Assembly (NCBI GenBank): GCA_002314675.1
Contig: DCGZ01000133.1
Span: 1-14,100, forward strand
Length of the DNA stretch: 14,100 nucleotides
From: Fibrobacter sp. UBA1765
GTDB lineage: Bacteria; Fibrobacterota; Fibrobacteria; Fibrobacterales; Fibrobacteraceae
Direction of reading: 5' to 3'
Below, piece by piece: positions 6,770 to 13,844 of this stretch. Positions within the stretch are counted from its first letter, which is position 1, and each line of letters starts with the position of its first letter. A program made the translations under genes and the position numbers. The notes beneath the pieces are model-generated. The model saw nothing but the letters and a program-made list of their open reading frames with translations, was not told the origin of the DNA and did no database searches.

Positions 6770-7366
6770 ATGGCAAAGATTCCTGCAGTCCTTATTTTTG
6801 GAGCTCCAGGTTCCGGCAAGGGCACCGTTGGTGCAAAGCTTGCTGCAACAACTTCCCTCAAGCACCTTTCCACTGGTGACATCTTCCGCGGCATCGCACC
6901 GTCTAGCGAATCCGGCAAGCTTCTCGCTTCCTATTCCAGCAAGGGTCTTTTGGTTCCTAACGAAGCAACCGTCGAAATTTTCGGCCGTTTTGTTGAAGGT
7001 CTTGTAAACACCAACAAGCTCAACCCAGAAAAGGACGTTCTCCTTTTGGACGGTATTCCACGTACTGTTGAACAGGTTGACCTTATCAAGCCAATCGTTG
7101 ACGTTAAGCACATTTTCGTTCTTGACATCAAGGATGAAGCAACAATCGTCGCTCGTCTCTTGAACCGCGCAAAGATCGAAGGCCGTAAGGATGACGCTGA
7201 TGAAAACGTTATCAAGAACCGCTTGAACGTTTATAAGGAATCTACAGCTAAGGTTCTCGAAAAGTACGATCCGAAGATCATCAGCCACATTGTTGGCGAC
7301 AATACTCCGGACGAAGTATTCTGCGATGTTCTAAAGGCATACGTAGACTTCCAGAAGAACGGCTAA
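6770..7366 (+). CDS. adk: Adenylate kinase (short-LID type)
   Basis: This cytoplasmic nucleotide kinase interconverts ATP plus AMP with two ADP. The 198-residue product has the P-loop GAPGSGKGT (11-19), the NMP-binding STGDIFR (34-40), DGIPRT (94-99) with Arg98, and a compact LID region RAKIEGRKDD (133-142) followed by Arg151. No zinc-binding Cys cluster is present, so the LID is the short, metal-free kind. The family usually has DGFPR or DGYPR; Ile at position 96 is a mild variation. The ATG at 6770 has a good ribosome binding site, AAAGGA at 6757-6762 with 7-base spacing. Strong codon bias suggests high expression. A 12-bp terminator follows at 7423-7453. A related nucleoside monophosphate kinase such as UMP/CMP kinase is a less likely reading. 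Confidence 0.92.
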   Translation: MAKIPAVLIFGAPGSGKGTVGAKLAATTSLKHLSTGDIFRGIAPSSESGKLLASYSSKGLLVPNEATVEIFGRFVEGLVNTNKLNPEKDVLLLDGIPRTVEQVDLIKPIVDVKHIFVLDIKDEATIVARLLNRAKIEGRKDDADENVIKNRLNVYKESTAKVLEKYDPKIISHIVGDNTPDEVFCDVLKAYVDFQKNG

Positions 7367-7422
7367 TAAAGCCTTTGATATAAATTACATACAAGCTAAT
7401 GGCCTTGTTCATGGCTTGGGCT

Positions 7423-7453
7423 AAAAGCCTATAGTGTAGTGCTATGGGCTTTT
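7423..7453 (+). terminator. Intrinsic terminator after adk
   Basis: AAAAGCCTATAG (7423-7434) pairs with CTATGGGCTTTT (7442-7453) around TGTAGTG, giving 12 pairs with one G-U wobble. The A-run and T-run at the two ends are part of the stem, so it could work on both strands. Confidence 0.75.
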
Positions 7454-7520
7454 GCCGTATTAAAACGTATTTTTATATTTCTTTTTGCTCACTTAGAATG
7501 AAACTCTTTGCCGAGTTTTG

Positions 7521-7528
7521 TATATTTG
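7521..7528 (+). promoter_or_regulatory. Candidate promoter element TATATTTG for the TIGR02147-lipoprotein operon
   Basis: TATATTTG is an exact TAnnTTTG match that ends ten bases before the ATG at 7539. Transcription starting five to seven bases downstream would leave almost no 5' leader, consistent with the weak SD of the gene. No clear -33 partner was seen. Confidence 0.45.
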
Positions 7529-7538
7529 GAAAAACGAG

Positions 7539-8384
7539 ATGAAACCAATCACTGAATATCAAAATTTTAGAACCTATATGCTGGATTATTTTCATGAAAA
7601 TAAACGGCGTGGTAGAATTACATGGCGTGGCTTTTCTAAGCATGCCGGTTTTTCGTCATCGGGTTATTTGATGCTGGTATGCAATGGAAAGGCTAATTTA
7701 AGCGATAGTGGTATGGTCCAGGTTGCTAAGGCCATGGGCTTAAATGAATCCGAAACGGCTTATTTTTGCGAACTCGTTCGCCTTGATCAGTCTAAGTGCG
7801 CTCCTGAAAAAAATAAGTCTTTAGAAAATTTGCAAAAACTTGCTAAAGATTGCCCTGCTAGAGTTTTGACTGACGATGCTTTGGATTACTTTGCAAATTG
7901 GCATAATGTAGTCATGCGTGAAATTGCTCCGCATGCGGTCCCGAATACAAAAACGTTCAATATTGGTCGATTGTTCCTCCCTGAAATTTCTGCGTCAGAA
8001 GTTTCTCGTGCCTTAAAGTTTTTGACTGCAACTGGATTGCTTGAAAAAAAGGAAGACGGAAGCTATGTCCAGACAGATAAGGTTTTGACTTCTGGCAATA
8101 AGGATGTTTCAAGCGTCGCCTTGCGAAATTTCCATAAGCAAATGAATAATCTTGCAATAGAGGCTCTTGATAATATTCCTATCGCAGAACGCAATGCTTC
8201 TGAAATGGTTATTGGAGTAACAAAAGAACAATATGCACAAATCGTTCAAAAGATTGCAAAATTCCAACAGGAAATACTTGAAATGGTAACGGCAACGGAC
8301 GACGTTCATAGAGTTTACTGCCTGCAAACAAATCTATTCCCTTTAAGCCATAAATTTAATTCCAAGGACACGGAAGATGCTTAG
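7539..8384 (+). CDS. TIGR02147 / DUF4423 family putative transcriptional regulator
   Basis: The 281-residue protein matches a paralogous family that is expanded in Fibrobacter. The N-terminal region begins ITEYQNFRTYMLDYF, followed by an XRE-like helix-turn-helix (about 30-70, with SKHAGFSSSGYLMLVCNGK). A second winged-helix-like segment, ISASEVSRALKFLTATGLL (150-168), and a C-terminal part with LRNFHKQM, R218 and VYCLQTNLFPLS (259-270) belong to DUF4423. It is soluble with no signal peptide, and DNA binding is inferred. I chose the ATG at 7539; the in-frame TTG at 7518 lies before or within the likely promoter TATATTTG and adds YIWKNE, which does not fit the family. Its last 8 bases overlap the lipoprotein gene, so the two are probably translated together. 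The ligand and target are unknown; the partner lipoprotein is an obvious candidate target. Confidence 0.85.
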   Translation: MKPITEYQNFRTYMLDYFHENKRRGRITWRGFSKHAGFSSSGYLMLVCNGKANLSDSGMVQVAKAMGLNESETAYFCELVRLDQSKCAPEKNKSLENLQKLAKDCPARVLTDDALDYFANWHNVVMREIAPHAVPNTKTFNIGRLFLPEISASEVSRALKFLTATGLLEKKEDGSYVQTDKVLTSGNKDVSSVALRNFHKQMNNLAIEALDNIPIAERNASEMVIGVTKEQYAQIVQKIAKFQQEILEMVTATDDVHRVYCLQTNLFPLSHKFNSKDTEDA

Positions 8385-9894
8385 AAATTTATTCAAGGTA
8401 TTCTTTTTTCATTTTTTGCTAGTTCTTTGTTTTTTAAGCGCTTGCTCTGATGATGGAGAATCTACTGCGGGTGGTGCTACCATAGGTGGAAATGCCATTA
8501 CTGTGGCCTCTGTATCTGGTGTTGCGCAAAAAGGTCCTTTTGCAGCAGGTTCTAAAGTTATTGCCTACGAATTAGATGGCGATAGCTTACGACAGACTGG
8601 CAAGGCATTTGTTGGTAAAACAGATAAATACGGTGCGTTCAAGTTGAACAATGTTTCTCTGGTATCCAAGTATGCAATTCTTGAAGGTTCTGGATATTTC
8701 TTTAATGAAGTTACAGGTGAAAAATCTTTGGGCCAGATAACATTGAATGCTCTTGTCGATCTTTCTGAACGTGAACATGTAAACATCAATTTCTTGACGC
8801 AATTGGAATATGATAGAGTTCAGTATTTGGTAACGCATGAGGGTATGAGTGTAACTGAAGCAAAGCAACAGGCCGAAGGGGAAATTGTAGAGACATTCTT
8901 TGGTGTGAGCGATTCCCTACAATTTGAAGATTTGAATATTTTTGGTGATGGTGAAGGCGACGCTATGCTACTTGCAATGTCTACACTTGCGCTTGCAAAC
9001 CATAGTGATGGAGATTTTTCTGAATTGTTAGCCGAATTTTCTTCGGATATAGAAGAAGATGGTGTTTTTGGTGATACAAAACGTCGTGTAGAAATGGCTG
9101 ACTTTGCAGCTATTTACTTGGACCTAGCAAAGGTTCGCAAGAATGTTGAAAATTTCGATTCTAGCAAGGTCCCTGATTTTGAAAAATACATTTACCAATT
9201 CTGGGTAAGCGAATATGGTCTTGGTAAGTGTTCTAAGGAAAATGAAGGCGAATTGAAAGAAAATGCAAGCAAGTCTAGTGGACGTCGTACTGCAAGCTTT
9301 GTATGCCACGATGGATCCTGGAAAATTTTCTTGAAGAATCCAGAGTTCAAGTACGGTTCCTTTACCGATAAACGAGATGGATATGTTTATCGCACAACAA
9401 CGATCGGCAAGCAGACCTGGTTTGCTGAAAATCTTCGCTACGCAACCAAGGAAGAAATTCTCGGATACTTCTGCTATGACGACTCACAACTTTATTGCGA
9501 TATGTATGGCTACCATTACACGCATAAATCCGTTTCATGCCCAGATGGATGGCACATGCCAAGCCGTGATGAATGGCTGGAACTTTTCGATGCTGTCGGC
9601 GGCATAGAGCATGCTGCAACGAAGCTTCGAGCTCGCGGTGCCTGGAACGTAAACGAGTATCCGCGAACTCTTGAAGACAAGGACGAATACGGCTTTTCTG
9701 CAATGCCTTATGGCGTATATGGCTTTGGCGATGAAGGACATTCTGGATATTTCAGGGTTTCAGACGTGACTTTGGATTCTCTTGGAAAGGAAGTTGAAAC
9801 TTCCTATGTGATCGGTATATGTGATGGAGATTCTACCTGGGTCGGAAACGCTCGCTATAGCACTGCGGTTTCTGTAAGGTGCATTAAGGATTAA
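8377..9894 (+). CDS. FISUMP-domain lipoprotein (Fibrobacter major paralogous domain)
   Basis: The 505-residue product starts with a basic-hydrophobic lipoprotein signal ending in the lipobox LSAC, with Cys23 as the lipidated residue and Ser24 favouring the outer membrane. Residues about 45-280 form an N-terminal domain beginning GVAQKGPFAAGSKVIAYELD, with a GYFFNEVTG segment (106-114) and NINFLTQLE (136-144). I associate this domain with Fibrobacter surface proteins but cannot name it. A short Cys module (KCSKENEGELKE to FVCHDGSWK, 284-316) follows. The C-terminal FISUMP domain (TIGR02145/PF09603) runs from about 327: DGYVYRTTTIGKQTWFAENL (334-353), CPDGWHMPSRDEWLEL (388-403) and the end SVRCIKD. 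The biochemical function is unknown. AAGGA at 8364-8368 supports the start, which overlaps the regulator gene by 8 bases. Confidence 0.9.
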   Translation: MLRNLFKVFFFHFLLVLCFLSACSDDGESTAGGATIGGNAITVASVSGVAQKGPFAAGSKVIAYELDGDSLRQTGKAFVGKTDKYGAFKLNNVSLVSKYAILEGSGYFFNEVTGEKSLGQITLNALVDLSEREHVNINFLTQLEYDRVQYLVTHEGMSVTEAKQQAEGEIVETFFGVSDSLQFEDLNIFGDGEGDAMLLAMSTLALANHSDGDFSELLAEFSSDIEEDGVFGDTKRRVEMADFAAIYLDLAKVRKNVENFDSSKVPDFEKYIYQFWVSEYGLGKCSKENEGELKENASKSSGRRTASFVCHDGSWKIFLKNPEFKYGSFTDKRDGYVYRTTTIGKQTWFAENLRYATKEEILGYFCYDDSQLYCDMYGYHYTHKSVSCPDGWHMPSRDEWLELFDAVGGIEHAATKLRARGAWNVNEYPRTLEDKDEYGFSAMPYGVYGFGDEGHSGYFRVSDVTLDSLGKEVETSYVIGICDGDSTWVGNARYSTAVSVRCIKD

Positions 9895-9910
9895 GCACAA
9901 TCGTTGATTT

Positions 9911-9945
9911 AAAAAAGTGGTAGCACAAATGCTATCACTTTTTTT
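9911..9945 (+). terminator. Intrinsic terminator after the lipoprotein gene
   Basis: AAAAAAGTGGTAGCA (9911-9925) pairs with TGCTATCACTTTTTT (9930-9944) around CAAA, with one G-U pair and a seven-T tract (9939-9945). Confidence 0.85.
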
Positions 9946-9964
9946 ATTACTATTTTTTCGTAAT

Positions 9965-10144
9965 ATGCAACTATCACCAATTGAAATTATAAAGTCAAGC
10001 CGTACAAAAATTATTGCGTTTCGTGATAAGATCCGAGGTCTAAAACGCTGGCAAAAGATTTTGCTTATTATTGTTGCGGTATGCCTGCCAGCAGGAGTTC
10101 TGCTGTCTTCATTACTCTTTGTAAAATTCAATCAGAAAAAATAA
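9965..10144 (+). CDS. Small single-span membrane protein (hypothetical)
   Basis: The ATG at 9965 opens a 59-residue frame. It begins MQLSPIEIIKSSRTK, has a basic stretch (RDKIRGLKRWQK) and then a hydrophobic helix of about 22 residues (ILLIIVAVCLPAGVLLSSLLFV), and ends in KFNQKK. This layout suits an inner-membrane protein with one span, although both flanks are positively charged. The in-frame ATG at 9917 lies inside the lipoprotein terminator and is unlikely to be used. There is no SD. TATTTTTT at 9951 could be a promoter box giving a near-leaderless message. I recognise no family. It lies 41 bases before the aminotransferase. Confidence 0.5.
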   Translation: MQLSPIEIIKSSRTKIIAFRDKIRGLKRWQKILLIIVAVCLPAGVLLSSLLFVKFNQKK

Positions 10145-10147
10145 ACT

Positions 10148-10180
10148 TTCACTATTAATCATTCACTGTTAATTGTTAAT
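10148..10180 (+). repeat. Short AT-rich direct repeats TTCACT[A/G]TTAAT before the aminotransferase
   Basis: TTCACTATTAAT (10148-10159) and TTCACTGTTAAT (10162-10173) are near-identical and are followed by a partial copy, TTGTTAAT (10173-10180). They fill most of the gap before the aminotransferase ATG and leave no Shine-Dalgarno sequence, much as the CTCGTCT array does before the permease. Confidence 0.5.
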
Positions 10181-10185
10181 TTGTA

Positions 10186-11352
10186 ATGCGCCTTTCTTCA
10201 CGACTTCCAGATGATTTGACTATGAGTCCATTTTTTGCGGAACTGGAAAAACGCAAAAAGTCCGTGTCTGATTATATTGACATGACTGTGAGCTCTCCAA
10301 TAAAGGTTGGCTTGCCTATTGACTTGGAATCTGCTATTGAAAATTCAAAACATGAGTTTGGCGTGTGGGTACCGGACGCAGCCGGTAAGGCAAATTCTAG
10401 GGACGCTGTAGCTAATTATTACAGGTCACGTGGCGGTAATTTTTCACCTGAAGATATTATTTTGACGGCAAGTACAAGCGAAGCTTATTCAGTTTTGTTC
10501 AAGACTTTTTGTGATCCGGGCGATTGTATTTTGACACCGCTCCCAGGTTATCCGCTTTTGGATACGCTTGCAGAACTTGAACATTTGGAATGTTACCCGT
10601 ACTTTTTAAAGCAGGTAGGCAAGCGTTTTGTTATTGATACAGATACCTTGCTTTCTGCACCCGATAATGCGAAAATTCTTTTGCTTGTTTCGCCGCACAA
10701 TCCAACAGGCCATTGCGTAAACGAACTGGAATGGAACGAGGCTATTGCGTTTTGTGAAGAACGCGACATGGTGCTTGTGGTAGATGAAGTTTTTGGCGAT
10801 TACGCATTTGATGAACTCGTAAGGCGTAGCTGGCTTTTTGAACGTGCAAGTTCTGCTAAATGCCCAATCGTATGGCTCAATGGCTTGAGCAAGACTGTGG
10901 GGTCTCCACAGCTAAAGCTTGGTTGGATGGCAATTCATTCTCCGGAAGGGGAGTTTGAAAAATTGCACGAAGCTTTGGAGTTTGTTGAAGATGCGTACTT
11001 GAGCGTTTCTAGCCCGGCGCAAGCTCTTGGAATTCCTCTGTTGCAAGGTTCTGCAGAATATGCTGGGATCGTGCAAGAACGCCTAGAAACTAATTTGCAG
11101 TCGCTACGCAAGTGTTTTGCGGAATCTAGAGAATGCCCGAAAGTTTATGGTGGCTGGTATGCAACGATTCACTTGGGGGATGACGACGAGGAGCTCACAC
11201 TCCGTTTGATGTCTGAAGCGCATGTGCTTGTGCAACCAGGTTTTTTCTTTGATTTTGAAGAAGACGGTTGGGTGGTTATTTCATTGCTTCAAAAGCCTGA
11301 ATTTTTTGCTGAAGGAATCGCACGTATCAAAGCCTTTGTAGAAAACGCGTAG
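10186..11352 (+). CDS. PLP-dependent class I/II aminotransferase, atypical active site
   Basis: The 388-residue protein has the fold type I aminotransferase signature. The N-terminus is SSRLPDDLT with a DMTVSSPIK stretch (32-40). The cofactor-binding elements are TASTSEAY (94-101), PGYP (120-123), SPHNPTG (169-175) with Asn172, VVDEVFGDY (198-206) with Asp200 and Tyr206, and the Schiff-base Lys236 in NGLSK. Two usual residues differ. The position that is normally an Arg before LGW/IGY is Lys244 (QLKLGW), and the C-terminal segment that normally carries the carboxylate-binding Arg (VRISL-like) reads WVVISLL (362-368). The enzyme may therefore use an unusual substrate or bind carboxylate differently. 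The N-terminal match supports the ATG at 10186, though no SD precedes it. The substrate cannot be named. Confidence 0.85.
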   Translation: MRLSSRLPDDLTMSPFFAELEKRKKSVSDYIDMTVSSPIKVGLPIDLESAIENSKHEFGVWVPDAAGKANSRDAVANYYRSRGGNFSPEDIILTASTSEAYSVLFKTFCDPGDCILTPLPGYPLLDTLAELEHLECYPYFLKQVGKRFVIDTDTLLSAPDNAKILLLVSPHNPTGHCVNELEWNEAIAFCEERDMVLVVDEVFGDYAFDELVRRSWLFERASSAKCPIVWLNGLSKTVGSPQLKLGWMAIHSPEGEFEKLHEALEFVEDAYLSVSSPAQALGIPLLQGSAEYAGIVQERLETNLQSLRKCFAESRECPKVYGGWYATIHLGDDDEELTLRLMSEAHVLVQPGFFFDFEEDGWVVISLLQKPEFFAEGIARIKAFVENA

Positions 11353-11415
11353 CCACTCCCCGCAAAGCATGAAAAAATTCCTTTAAAACAACACGTCCTA
11401 TACATTCTTTGCCTT

Positions 11416-11472
11416 TTTTACAATTTTTGTGAAATCTAAACTTTTCTATCTTTGTGACGAAAATTTGTAAAA
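11416..11472 (+). promoter_or_regulatory. Inverted repeat flanking the glnN promoter (possible operator)
   Basis: TTTTACAA (11416-11423) is the reverse complement of TTGTAAAA (11465-11472). After one mismatch, TTTT (11425-11428) pairs with AAAA (11460-11463). The two arms bracket the candidate promoter TATCTTTG (11447-11454). It could bind a nitrogen-responsive regulator or loop the promoter, but high A/T content makes chance possible. Confidence 0.35.
11447..11454 (+). promoter_or_regulatory. Candidate promoter element TATCTTTG for glnN
   Basis: TATCTTTG matches TAnnTTTG exactly. TTTG at 11426-11429 is a possible -33 partner with a 17-base gap. The predicted transcript would have a leader of about 60 bases carrying two purine-rich boxes (GGAGG at 11496-11500 and AAGGAG at 11509-11514). 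Confidence 0.5.
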
Positions 11473-11522
11473 TGGCGAATTTCTGTAAAGTAAACGGAGG
11501 TTCGCTTCAAGGAGTACTCTAA
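11472..11522 (+). CDS. Possible 16-residue upstream ORF in the glnN leader (doubtful)
   Basis: An ATG at 11472 opens a 16-codon frame (MANFCKVNGGSLQGVL) ending in TAA at 11520-11522. Its last base is the first base of the glnN ATG (TAATG), a classic arrangement for translational coupling. It has no SD but would begin close to the predicted transcript start. It may be chance. Confidence 0.25.
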   Translation: MANFCKVNGGSLQGVL

Positions 11523-13576
11523 TGAGTGTCAAAGAAACATTTGGTAGCTTGGTTTTTAATGCCAAGACCATGAGCAAGTACCTTTCTAGCAAAACATACC
11601 AAAGCCTTCTTGCAACCATGCAGAGCGGTTCTCCGCTCGATGCTTCCATTGCAGACGAAGTTGCCGAAGGCATGAAGAACTGGGCCATTGAAAATGGTGC
11701 AACCCACTTCACTCATTGGTTCCAGCCGCTTACCGGCGTTACAGCAGAAAAGCACGACGCTTTCTACAACCCGGATTTTGAAGGTGGCGTTGTAGTTTCT
11801 TTTTCTGGCAAGGAACTTTTGCAAGCTGAACCTGATGCTTCTAGCTTCCCGTCTGGCGGACTCCGAGCAACATTTGAAGCACGTGGCTATACTGCTTGGG
11901 ACCCGACAAGCCCTGCTTTTATTAAGCAGACCGAAGGCGGTATTTCTGTGCTTTGCATTCCAACCGTGTTCTGCGGTTACAATGGCCAGGCACTTGATAA
12001 AAAGACTCCGCTCCTCCGTTCCCAGACTGCAATTGTAAAGCAGCTTTACCGTGTTGCTGAACTTTTTGATTTGCCAACCGATAAGCGTCCGTATGCAACC
12101 CTTGGTCCTGAACAGGAATACTTCCTTGTTGATGCGGCAGACTTTAACCGTCGCCCAGACTTGATTCAGACTGGCCGTACATTGTTCGGTGCTCGCCCTG
12201 CTCGTCACCAACAGCTTGATGACCATTACTTTGGCCAAATCAAGCCGCGTATTCTTAAGTTTATGGCAGACGTTGATCAGGAACTTTGGAAGCTTGGCAT
12301 TCCTTCTAAGACTCGCCATAACGAAGTTGCTCCGGCACAGTTTGAACTTGCTCCGGTGTTCGAAGAACAGAACTTGGCAGTTGACCATAACATGCTTACG
12401 ATGGATGTTTTGCAGTCTGTTGCAAGTCGTCATGGACTTGCTTGCCTTTTGCACGAAAAGCCGTTCGCTGGCGTGAACGGTTCCGGTAAGCATAACAACT
12501 GGTCCGTTACCGGTCCAGATGGCAAGAACTGGCTTTCTCCGGGTAAGAATCCGCAGGAAAATACAAAGTTCCTCTTCTTGCTTACAGCAATCATCAAGGC
12601 TATTGATGAAAACGCTCGCCTTGTTCGCGCTGCAGTTGCAACTCCGGGTAACGACCACCGCCTTGGCGCAAACGAAGCTCCTCCGGCAATCATTTCTATT
12701 TACCTTGGCGACCAGTTGACTGACGTTGTGAACCAGCTCAAGTTTGGCGTTGCAAAGACTTCAAAGTCCGAAAGCAAGATGGGCGTTGGCGTTGATTCCT
12801 TGCCGCAGATTGCTCGCGATGCAACAGACCGTAACCGTACAAGTCCATTTGCATTTACGGGCAACAAGTTTGAACTTCGCGCCGTTGGTTCTACCGCTGG
12901 TTGCGCAACTGCAAACACTGTTTTGAACTTGATTGTTGCTGCTGCTCTCGACGACATGCTTACCGCAATTGATGAAGCTGTAAAGAATGGTGAAAAGAAG
13001 GAAGACGCAATCCAGAAACTCATTACCAAGGTTATCAACGAACATGACCGTATCTTGTTCGATGGCAATGGTTACAGTGAAGAATGGGTCAAGGAAGCGG
13101 AACGCCGTGGACTCCCGAACCTGAAGAATACCCCGGAAGCACTCGAAGCTTACAAGGACCCGCAGTTTATCGCCTTGTTCGAAAAGTACAAGGTCCTTAC
13201 TGCAGAAGAACTTAAGAGCCGCTACGAAATTTCTATTGAAAACTACAAGACTGTCATTCAGCTTGAAGCAGAATGCTGCGTTAACATGGCTAAGACAATG
13301 ATTGCTCCTGTAGTTATTCAGTACGCCGCCGATCTTGTTGATTCTGCCGATGCAATTCAGTCTAAGGCTGTGGACCGCTTGTCTAAAAAGACGAACGATC
13401 TTGTAGATGCACTTCTCGTTGCAATCGAAAAACTTGACAAGGCTATCGATAGCGATGATTCTGCAAAGAAGATTGCTTGCATGCTTGAAGTTCGCAAGAA
13501 CGCCGATGAGCTTGAACGCATTGTTCCAGAAGAACAGTGGCCGCTCCCAGGCTACGGTCAAATGTTCAAGATGTAA
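11522..13576 (+). CDS. glnN: Glutamine synthetase type III
   Basis: This 684-residue enzyme makes glutamine from glutamate, ammonia and ATP, the main route of ammonium assimilation. Its length and sequence are those of the GSIII family of Bacteroides and relatives, not of the 450-residue GSI. Diagnostic segments are GATHFTHWFQPLTG (59-72), the metal-binding GPEQEYFL (195-202), HNEVAPAQFELAP (266-278), NGSGKHNNWS (319-328), NEAPPAII (384-391) and NRTSPFAFTGNKFELRA (438-454). A helical C-terminal extension, typical of GSIII, follows from about 560. The start has an excellent ribosome binding site, AAGGAG at 11509-11514 with 7-base spacing. Strong codon bias fits high expression. The leader carries a candidate promoter, an inverted repeat and a small upstream ORF, and a strong terminator follows. 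Confidence 0.97.
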   Translation: MSVKETFGSLVFNAKTMSKYLSSKTYQSLLATMQSGSPLDASIADEVAEGMKNWAIENGATHFTHWFQPLTGVTAEKHDAFYNPDFEGGVVVSFSGKELLQAEPDASSFPSGGLRATFEARGYTAWDPTSPAFIKQTEGGISVLCIPTVFCGYNGQALDKKTPLLRSQTAIVKQLYRVAELFDLPTDKRPYATLGPEQEYFLVDAADFNRRPDLIQTGRTLFGARPARHQQLDDHYFGQIKPRILKFMADVDQELWKLGIPSKTRHNEVAPAQFELAPVFEEQNLAVDHNMLTMDVLQSVASRHGLACLLHEKPFAGVNGSGKHNNWSVTGPDGKNWLSPGKNPQENTKFLFLLTAIIKAIDENARLVRAAVATPGNDHRLGANEAPPAIISIYLGDQLTDVVNQLKFGVAKTSKSESKMGVGVDSLPQIARDATDRNRTSPFAFTGNKFELRAVGSTAGCATANTVLNLIVAAALDDMLTAIDEAVKNGEKKEDAIQKLITKVINEHDRILFDGNGYSEEWVKEAERRGLPNLKNTPEALEAYKDPQFIALFEKYKVLTAEELKSRYEISIENYKTVIQLEAECCVNMAKTMIAPVVIQYAADLVDSADAIQSKAVDRLSKKTNDLVDALLVAIEKLDKAIDSDDSAKKIACMLEVRKNADELERIVPEEQWPLPGYGQMFKM

Positions 13577-13592
13577 TCTTGTAATGATTGTT

Positions 13593-13626
13593 AAAAAAGG
13601 CTCGGCGTAAAAACCGGGCCTTTTTT
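13593..13626 (+). terminator. Intrinsic terminator after glnN
   Basis: AAAAAAGGCTCGG (13593-13605) pairs with CCGGGCCTTTTTT (13614-13626) around CGTAAAAA, giving 13 pairs with one G-U and a six-T tract. Confidence 0.92.
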
Positions 13627-13655
13627 GCTATTAAAGTAGACCGTTTTTGAAAAAA

Positions 13656-13696
13656 GTACGGATAAAAAGGGTTGCAGGAGGTTGTTTTATCTGCCA
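13656..13696 (+). repeat. Palindromic element 1 of 3 (GGATAAAA ... TTTTATCTGCCA)
   Basis: GTACGGATAAAA (13656-13667) faces TTTTATCTGCCA (13685-13696). GATAAAA/TTTTATC is a perfect 7-bp inverted repeat with a 17-base spacer. The element is 41 bases long and matches elements 2 and 3 in its half-sites and overall length, but not in the spacer. Confidence 0.6.
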
Positions 13697-13740
13697 CTTT
13701 TAAATGTGTGTTGTGAAAATTATCCTGAAAATGCGCTGGG

Positions 13741-13780
13741 TGGCGGATAAATTGAAAATATAGTCCTGTTTTATCTGTCA
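13741..13780 (+). repeat. Palindromic element 2 of 3 (TGGCGGATAAAT ... TTTTATCTGTCA)
   Basis: TGGCGGATAAAT (13741-13752) pairs with TTTTATCTGTCA (13769-13780) over 11 positions with two G-U wobbles. The element is exactly 40 bases long. Confidence 0.6.
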
Positions 13781-13844
13781 AAAAATAAAATAATTCCGTA
13801 ATAGCTGAATTGTTTGCAATAATGATGAAATAATTTGTCATAAA

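Noticed and set aside
7392..7420. Second hairpin before the adk terminator (CAAGC/GCTTG)
   Set aside because: Only five outer pairs form and the interior does not pair well; the stem at 7423-7453 explains termination.
7518..7538. Alternative TTG start for the TIGR02147 regulator
   Set aside because: It overlaps the likely promoter box TATATTTG and adds residues not expected in the family.
9917..9964. Earlier ATG start for the small membrane protein
   Set aside because: It lies inside the stem of the lipoprotein gene terminator, so transcripts reaching it would mostly end there.
11519..12658. A 379-codon minus-strand open frame opposite glnN, and a similar 266-codon one at 12761-13561
   Set aside because: These have the same codon-bias cause as opposite lysS. 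glnN is certain on the + strand.
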